DNA of 20,846 nt from Pseudomonadota bacterium (lineage in GTDB: Bacteria > Pseudomonadota > Alphaproteobacteria > Rhizobiales > Xanthobacteraceae), in the NCBI GenBank assembly GCA_021779635.1, contig JAJYAH010000028.1, forward strand, positions 1 to 20,846. The letters run 5' to 3'. Position 1 is the stretch's first letter; the number at the start of each line of letters is the position of its first letter. Of this stretch, positions 16,922 through 20,846 are shown piece after piece. Under the pieces are notes generated by a model. That model had not been told where the DNA came from, ran no database searches, and saw only the letters and a list, made by a program, of their open reading frames with translations. Position numbers and translations under genes: made by a program.

Positions 16922-17323
16922 GTGGCCCCACCCATCAAGCGTTTCCAGCCAGGCGACCGGACGTATGTCCGGGCGCAGCGCGTCTGGCTCACCCTCGCCT
17001 GCCGCATCGAACACGGCGGCGGTACTCTCACCTACGGTGACCTGGCTGCGGAAATGGGCATGGACCGGCGTGCTGGCATTGGCCTACACCGCGAACTCGG
17101 CATCGTCGGGACGTATTGTATCCAGAACGACCTACCGGCGATCGGCTGCATCGTGGTCTCGCAGGAAACGGATACTCCCGGCCCCGGCGTCATCAGCCGT
17201 CCTGGCCGCACGTGGCGCGACGACCAGCGCGATGCGCTGCGCACCAGGTGGTTCGAGTTTCGCGTGCCAACGACCGGTACGTTCCGGCAAGTCTGGGAAG
17301 AAATGCAAGAGGAGGCGGTGTAG
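16922..17323 (+). CDS. Hypothetical protein with MGMT-like winged-helix N-terminus, 133 aa
   Basis: Starts at GTG 16922 behind an excellent ribosome site (AAAGGAG, 5 bases upstream). The first about 60 residues include GTLTYGDLAAEMGMDRRAG, resembling the small winged-helix part of O6-alkylguanine-transferase-like proteins, though no PCHR active-site motif is present, so it is not an alkyltransferase. A conserved-looking core follows: NDLPAIGCIVVSQETDTPGP, close to a pattern I recall from hypothetical proteins in accessory regions. The C-terminus is charged. It converges on the intact DUF2971 gene with no bases between the two stop codons. Function unknown. Confidence 0.65.
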   Translation: MAPPIKRFQPGDRTYVRAQRVWLTLACRIEHGGGTLTYGDLAAEMGMDRRAGIGLHRELGIVGTYCIQNDLPAIGCIVVSQETDTPGPGVISRPGRTWRDDQRDALRTRWFEFRVPTTGTFRQVWEEMQEEAV

Positions 17324-18019
17324 CTACCTCCACATCGCCTCTTTGCGCTGCTTCGCGACCGTGTAGGTCTTGAAGGCGAGACGCGCCTTGAACACCTCAA
17401 CGCCATTGGCGAGGTTGCCCAACGCTTCCTGCACGTCGGCGCGCGTGACCGCGGACAAATGCCCGACAATGACTTGCTTCAGCACCAGCCTGTCGGCGAA
17501 GTCGGCAAAGTAGAGACCGTTATCAGGGTCTCTATCGTTAAGCCCGAGAAAGAGCCGCATTTCACTTTCGTATCGCCAGTGCAGATACTTGGTCGTGAGG
17601 ACCCGGTACATTTCCTTTTGATTTTCTGGCGCCTTGCCCTCAATTACATGCACGCGTGGCGTCAGTCGCTTCTTGGTGTAGCTGACCTTCGCCAGCAAAT
17701 TGGCCGGTATGTCGAAGCCGAGGCAAAGACCTGTGTGTTTTGCCGCATAGTGACTCCACTGGACCGGGTTCGTCCATTTACGGCTGAAGCATAGCATGCC
17801 GAAGCGAAGATCGAACTGCTGCCGCCAGATGTTGAACCGGGCGCGTACCGTCTGGTCGGTCGATGACGGGAGAAGCTCGAAGGGGTCGTTGAGGTCGGCA
17901 ATGGTGGCGATTTTCAGTCGCCGCCGCCTGATGTCATCGAGTCCGAAGTCTGGTCCGACGAAGTGGTAGACCCGAACGTTTCCTCGCTTGGTTTTAGTCC
18001 GGGTGCGACTTCTTTCCAT
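17324..18019 (-). CDS. DUF2971 domain-containing protein
   Basis: A 231-residue intact member of DUF2971. Characteristic features in order: VYHFVGPDFGLDDIRRRRL near the start, ATIADLNDPFELL, MLCFSRKWTNPVQWSHYA, HTGLCLGFD, and a C-terminal WRYESEMRLFL segment followed by a strand-rich end. The biochemical function of the family is not established; members are frequent in accessory regions. ATG 18019 is preferred over the GTG at 18025 because GGAG lies 8 bases before the ATG but only 3 before the GTG. The 5' end lies within another coding-like minus-strand frame (17914-18201), an unusual overlap of about 100 bases. Its stop abuts that of the convergent 133-aa gene. Confidence 0.82.
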   Translation of the reverse strand: MERSRTRTKTKRGNVRVYHFVGPDFGLDDIRRRRLKIATIADLNDPFELLPSSTDQTVRARFNIWRQQFDLRFGMLCFSRKWTNPVQWSHYAAKHTGLCLGFDIPANLLAKVSYTKKRLTPRVHVIEGKAPENQKEMYRVLTTKYLHWRYESEMRLFLGLNDRDPDNGLYFADFADRLVLKQVIVGHLSAVTRADVQEALGNLANGVEVFKARLAFKTYTVAKQRKEAMWR

Positions 18020-18201
18020 TCCCACGTCTCCGCATGTTTGGCGAACGCAAGGGTCTGCTCGACGTCAGCGTAGAACTGCGCCGTCGCGCTTTGGGCTTCA
18101 CCGACATAGCCGCCCTCGAAGTCGAGGGCACCCAGAACGTCGGTGTGATAGTGTAGCTCTCCTCCGGGAGGCCAAATGGTTATTTCAAAGATTGAAGCTG
18201 C
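17914..18201 (-). pseudogene. Coding-like frame that has lost its start, upstream of DUF2971
   Basis: A minus-strand frame reads TIWPPGGELHYHTDVLGALD, then FEGGYVGEAQSATAQFYADV, EQTLAFAKHAETWEWKEVAP and GLKPSEETF. This is well-structured protein sequence, but no ATG, GTG or TTG precedes it in frame before the stop at 18202-18204. Past GLKPSEETF it runs on into low-quality sequence inside the DUF2971 gene. It looks like a small partner gene whose 5' end was replaced by the rearranged DNA at 18176-18247. Family not recognised. Confidence 0.42.
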
Positions 18202-18247
18202 TCAGCGTCAACTCGACACGGCAATAGAGCTGTACTTGCACGAGTGA
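18176..18247 (+). pseudogene. 5' stub of a truncated gene
   Basis: GGGAGG, 4 bases, then ATG at 18176 opens MVISKIEAAQRQLDTAIELY, which stops after 23 codons. The start resembles a family of longer hypothetical proteins beginning KIEAAQRQLDTAIELYF as I remember them. The expected sequence ends abruptly where serine-recombinase sequence begins, so this is a junction rather than a true small gene. Confidence 0.45.
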
Positions 18248-18466
18248 TCCAGGACGTTTCTGAACTGCGCATCATTCATCAAGACGTCTGAGACGCGGTG
18301 AAAGCTCGCCAGCAGAAGCTCGCCTACGAGCCTTCGGTACCTGGCGAGAACAAGCTCAACGAACGTCGACGGCCCAAGCATCTCTTCGCCGGTCTGGTGA
18401 AGTGCGGATGCTGCGGGGGCGGGTACATTATGATTTCGAAGGATTGGTGGCTTGCTATCGCATCGG
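18241..18466 (+). pseudogene. Large serine recombinase remnant (zinc-ribbon part)
   Basis: The frame gives SELRIIHQDV, a TGA at 18289 where the family has tryptophan (WDAVKARQ), then DAVKARQQKLAYEPSVPGEN and HLFAGLVKCGCCGGGYIMIS. This is the recombinase zinc-beta-ribbon region of large serine recombinases. The catalytic N-terminal domain is missing, and family sequence ends after MISKD at about 18444. The frame then runs straight into the tRNA-fMet-like fragment, as serine recombinases that end at a tRNA attachment site do, implying an internal deletion of the C-terminal coiled coil. Confidence 0.75.
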
Positions 18467-18507
18467 TGGTTGCGGGGTCAGGGTTTGAACCTATGATCTT
18501 CAGGTTC
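18467..18507 (-). pseudogene. Decayed tRNA-fMet 3' end (relic attachment site)
   Basis: The minus strand ends GACCCCGCAACCA and includes AACCTGAAG and AGGTTCAAACCCTG, matching from memory the alphaproteobacterial initiator tRNA from the anticodon 3' arm to the CCA, with about five mismatches in 41 bases. The anticodon and 5' half are missing, so it is not a working tRNA. Read on the plus strand it gives the peptide AGSGFEPMIFRF, the familiar antisense-tRNA tail of recombinases that integrate into tRNA genes. Confidence 0.62.
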
Positions 18508-18851
18508 GTAGTCAGTCGGCGGCTCGCGCAGGCGGAGTTGAGCTCAACGATATTCAGAACAACCCACCTATCTGCACGACTTAGCCGCCGATTCAACGAC
18601 CTCAGCATTAACTTGTTCACCTCGGGTCAGCCCTCTGCGACCGTGATGGGTCGCCCGAGCTCATTCCTAGATTAGCCGTGAGAGAGATTTTCGCCTCCAA
18701 CAGGAACGGCGTTGGTTGTGGTCGATGGACCCACATCGACGGGTTCAGCGAGAACATCATCATCCGCTACATCCGGGAGATCGAAGCCCGCGACTGATGA
18801 TAGCTGGAGCTACTGATGATAGCTGGAGCGCCGATGAAGAGGAGACGGGCC
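18508..18851. other. Gene-poor stretch between the recombinase scar and the excisionase-like gene
   Basis: No intact gene. A plus-strand frame at about 18677-18799 reads EIFASNRNGVGCGRWTHIDG and ends IREIEARD with two stops; it looks like the tail of an unrecognised gene without its start. It is followed directly by a short tandem repeat. Confidence 0.4.
18793..18829. repeat. Two-copy tandem repeat just upstream of the excisionase-like gene
   Basis: ACTGATGATAGCTGGAGC occurs at 18793-18810 and again at 18812-18829, separated by one T. The copies are perfect and end 22 bases before the preferred start of the excisionase-like gene. They could be paired protein-binding sites or a replication-slippage duplication. 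Confidence 0.7.
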
Positions 18852-19094
18852 ATGACGGGAATGCACAAGGCGCAACGAGAGGTGCCAGCGCCAACGCAGC
18901 GGCTGTTCCTGACACGCCGGGAGGCTGCCATCGAATTGCGGATGTCGCTGGCAAAACTGGACCGCGTGATCGCGCGCGGCGAACTGAAGGCCAAGAAGCA
19001 CGGACACTCGGTGGTGGTGATGGCAAGCGAGATCACGCGCTATATCGAACAATGGCCCGACGTACAACCGCGCGCCGTTCGTGGTGCGCGGTGA
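18852..19094 (+). CDS. Excisionase-like (AlpA/MerR-type HTH) small DNA-binding protein
   Basis: An 80-aa protein with RLFLTRREAAIELRMSLAKL followed by IARGELKAKKHGHSVVVM, the compact helix-turn-helix and wing of MerR/AlpA-type excisionases, then an ITRYIEQWP end. Such proteins bend attachment DNA and direct the integrase towards excision. The ATG at 18852 has AGGAG 8 bases upstream; an in-frame ATG at 18834 with GGAG at 5 bases is an alternative. The gene converges on the integrase with a 50-base gap, an arrangement common at the ends of integrative elements. The excisionase role is inferred from size, fold and neighbour. Confidence 0.7.
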   Translation: MTGMHKAQREVPAPTQRLFLTRREAAIELRMSLAKLDRVIARGELKAKKHGHSVVVMASEITRYIEQWPDVQPRAVRGAR

Positions 19095-19144
19095 AGACTA
19101 ATTTTCAGCTACGAGCCTTACGTTGCGTCTCTAACGCCGCATAT

Positions 19145-20491
19145 TCAGGCGACCGCCTTGAGCTGCGGCCTCGGCCGCGCAAGGTGGCGCTCCCATGCAT
19201 TCATGATGCCCATGCGGGGCTTCCAGAGCCGATTGCGCCGGTAGGCGCGTTTGACCTTGTCGCCCGGATTGTGTGCCATGCAGTAGCCGATGGCATCGGG
19301 ATTGAACTTCATGGTTTCGCCGTCGTCCTGCAGCTCATTTTCCGCCCACGTCTGGAAGGTGGCGCGCATGCCGTGCGGCGTCGCGTTCTTCTTCAGCGTA
19401 TCCACGAGCAGATCGCGCATGGTGTTTTCCGAGATCGGCTGCTCGAACGGATTTTTGAGCTGACTGGCATCGCCGGGCCACAACAGCCCGACCGGCTGGC
19501 CGGGGAAGGTTTCTTGCAGGTACGCAATCTGCTGCTTGAGCACGGCGACGAGACGCGGCACCATCGGCAGGATGAACGGATGGCCGTCGTCATCGACCTT
19601 CATCAGGTCGTTCGGCACCGTCCATTTCGGTCCCGGCCGCAACGGATCGTCAGCACCGCCTTCCAGATCGAGATGGTCGATGTGCAGATAGCGCACCGCA
19701 TTGGTGCGCAGGTTAGAGAGGATCAGCGCTTCAAGCGCGCGTGCCGACTGGCTCTTGATGGCGCGCAGCTCGACCATGAACTCAGGCATCTTCTCTGCGT
19801 TGAGCGCTTTCATGGGTCCGCGAATCCGCCCGCGCTTTTTGACGGGCTTGCCGAGCACCGCGACGATAGCCTCAACGCTTGCCGGATCGCCCATGGGACG
19901 CAGTTCTTCCCTCGCCGCCGCCTTCAGGACGCGGGCAACCAGCGCACGCACTTCCTCGGCCATCGCCGGCTTGGCGTCCCAGATCGGACGCATGACGTCG
20001 AGCACCTCGGGCGTGCCGATTTTCTCAATCGGCAGGTTGTTGATCGCCGTGCAATAGATCGGAATGATCCGCTTCATGCCTGCGGCATCCTTGGCGTTCT
20101 TGCGCTTATCAGCCCATCCTGCGACGACTTTCGTGCCATAGGTTTCGAAGGTCGGGCCGGTCTTGCGGCGCCCCACGCCTTTGGTGGCCTCAGGATAGAT
20201 GCCCTGCTTGATGTCGTCGTGCAGTTTGAGATGCGCGGCGAGCGCGGCGCTGTAAGAGAAATCCTCGACGCTGCCGAGTGGCGTGAGCTTGGGCTGGCGC
20301 TTCTGGCTCTCCTTCAGCATGTGCTTGGGCTTCTCCCACTGCGAATAGAACAGACGCGAGTTGCCGGTCACGAGCAGTTTGAAGCTCCGATGGTGTTCAT
20401 CAGTATAGAGCTTCTGCTTGCGCTTGCCTTTCTCGTCCGGCCCGCCGTCCGGCAGGGAGTGAAGATTCTTGGCGTTGAAAAACTTGGTCAT
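19145..20491 (-). CDS. Tyrosine integrase of the tRNA-Gln island
   Basis: A 448-aa site-specific tyrosine recombinase. An N-terminal arm-binding region begins MTKFFNAKNLHSLPDGGP. The C-terminal catalytic domain has R262 in SNLRTNAVRYLHIDHLDLE, HGMR (H373, R376), AHNP (H407) and the nucleophile Y417 in KVKRAYRRNRLW, so the R-H-R-H-Y set is complete. The usual glutamate after the first arginine (RxxE) is replaced. Start: ATG 20491 is preferred; a GTG at 20536 is in frame but its ribosome site is poorly placed. A palindrome (20499-20513) overlaps the leader. The gene lies next to the 3' end of tRNA-Gln(UUG), the expected attachment site, with the whole island to its left, and converges with the excisionase-like gene. 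Confidence 0.92.
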   Translation of the reverse strand: MTKFFNAKNLHSLPDGGPDEKGKRKQKLYTDEHHRSFKLLVTGNSRLFYSQWEKPKHMLKESQKRQPKLTPLGSVEDFSYSAALAAHLKLHDDIKQGIYPEATKGVGRRKTGPTFETYGTKVVAGWADKRKNAKDAAGMKRIIPIYCTAINNLPIEKIGTPEVLDVMRPIWDAKPAMAEEVRALVARVLKAAAREELRPMGDPASVEAIVAVLGKPVKKRGRIRGPMKALNAEKMPEFMVELRAIKSQSARALEALILSNLRTNAVRYLHIDHLDLEGGADDPLRPGPKWTVPNDLMKVDDDGHPFILPMVPRLVAVLKQQIAYLQETFPGQPVGLLWPGDASQLKNPFEQPISENTMRDLLVDTLKKNATPHGMRATFQTWAENELQDDGETMKFNPDAIGYCMAHNPGDKVKRAYRRNRLWKPRMGIMNAWERHLARPRPQLKAVA

Positions 20492-20498
20492 AATTTCG

Positions 20499-20513
20499 GA
20501 ACTTCTTAAGTTC
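20499..20513. promoter_or_regulatory. Palindrome in the integrase leader
   Basis: GAACTT-CTT-AAGTTC is a perfect 6+3+6 inverted repeat beginning 8 bases upstream of the integrase ATG. It is well placed to be an operator. It is inverted (GAAC-N7-GTTC), so it does not match the direct-repeat LexA site. Confidence 0.5.
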
Positions 20514-20720
20514 GATTGGGCGTAATGCCCAGTCACCCTTCGAGGGATTATCTAGTTTGATTCCGTTTTTAATTCAAGGCGGCCCGAGGCGGGTGATGAG
20601 AGATGCGGACGCAAGACATGGATTGAGGAGAAAAGCCCTGAATTAACAAAATCTTGCCGTCATGCGCGCGATGCGCGGGAAGGAGATGGGAGGAGGATTG
20701 AGGAGGCTTGATAATACCGC

Positions 20721-20745
20721 TGGCTGGGGCGGGAGGATTCGAACC
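20721..20745. other. Probable attachment-site core at the tRNA-Gln 3' end
   Basis: The T-arm, acceptor 3' strand and encoded CCA of tRNA-Gln lie 230 bases from the integrase start and face the island. Integrases of this class usually recombine in this part of a tRNA gene. I found no second copy of the sequence inside the window, so the other boundary must lie to the left of position 1. Core limits are inferred. Confidence 0.45.
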
Positions 20746-20795
20746 TCCGCATGGTGGAATCAAAATCCACTGCCTTACCACTTGGCGACGCCCCA
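20721..20795 (-). tRNA. tRNA-Gln (anticodon UUG)
   Basis: The minus strand folds as a complete cloverleaf: acceptor TGGGGCG paired with CGCCCCA, anticodon stem GTGGA/TCCAC around loop TTTTGAT (anticodon TTG, plus-strand 20761-20763), T-arm with GGTTCGAATCC, discriminator G, and an encoded CCA at 20721-20723. It appears intact, consistent with an integration event that regenerated the 3' end. Confidence 0.95.
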
Positions 20796-20846
20796 ACAGC
20801 CGAAGACGGGACGGCAGGCGCCTCCCCGGACCTCAAATCGGCCACG

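Noticed and set aside
18716..20509. A 597-aa plus-strand open frame
   Set aside because: It lies antisense to the integrase and across the excisionase-like gene; the integrase strand carries all the conserved motifs, so this is a shadow of GC-rich coding DNA.
20499..20513. LexA box at the integrase
   Set aside because: The half-sites are inverted (GAAC-N7-GTTC) and do not match the direct-repeat alphaproteobacterial site.
20660..20845. A 61-aa minus-strand frame with the peptide GASPSGKAVDFDSTMRRFESS
   Set aside because: This is the tRNA-Gln sequence translated, a well-known annotation artefact, not a protein gene.
1..20846. CRISPR array
   Set aside because: No set of regularly spaced direct repeats was seen; the only clear tandem repeat is the two-copy unit at 18793-18829.

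Overview
The window looks like the right end of an integrated mobile island in an alphaproteobacterium, most likely in the Hyphomicrobiales (Bradyrhizobium/rhizobial type). Pointers are the GC-rich coding sequence, two GTTC-N7-GTTC boxes (the alphaproteobacterial LexA site), the ParB-like/DUF932 gene pair often carried by rhizobial plasmids and integrative elements, and a tyrosine integrase beside a tRNA-Gln gene. The species cannot be named from this sequence alone.

Layout. Positions 1-3054, minus strand: a ParB-like protein cut by the left edge, preceded by a DUF932 gene; this is the element backbone. Positions 3055-3738: a candidate multi-hairpin RNA and a 63-aa hypothetical gene. Positions 3739-4878: a two-gene unit (unknown protein, then an exported thermonuclease) whose promoter overlaps a perfect LexA-type box. 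Positions 5101-15084, all minus strand: a 10-kb defence block. It starts with a three-gene, overlapping restriction-modification operon (MerR-like regulator, 1035-aa adenine methyltransferase, 220-aa putative PD-(D/E)XK nuclease). A 1376-aa single-chain type IIG-like restriction-methylation enzyme follows, then a 415-aa protein with a YiiX/NlpC-like N-terminus and a C-terminal zinc ribbon. Positions 15085-18850: a decayed zone with remnants, a frameshifted DUF2971 gene, an intact unknown gene, an intact DUF2971 gene, and a serine-recombinase scrap joined to a decayed tRNA-fMet 3' end. Positions 18852-20795: an excisionase-like gene, a convergent tyrosine integrase, and tRNA-Gln(UUG), whose 3' end faces the island.

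How it fits together. The integrase and excisionase-like protein probably move the element in and out of tRNA-Gln, while the ParB/DUF932 genes serve maintenance or conjugation. The cargo is mainly anti-phage: two methyltransferase-based restriction systems in tandem. The first appears regulated through a palindrome lying between the -35 and -10 of its own promoter, where MerR proteins bind. Two LexA-type boxes, one on the nuclease unit and one just upstream of the restriction operon promoter, suggest links to the SOS response. The serine-recombinase/tRNA-fMet scar indicates that an older element occupied part of this region.

The most novel candidates are the NlpC-like/zinc-ribbon protein beside the type IIG enzyme, the MerR-methylase-nuclease operon with its promoter architecture, and the SOS-box unit with an exported nuclease.
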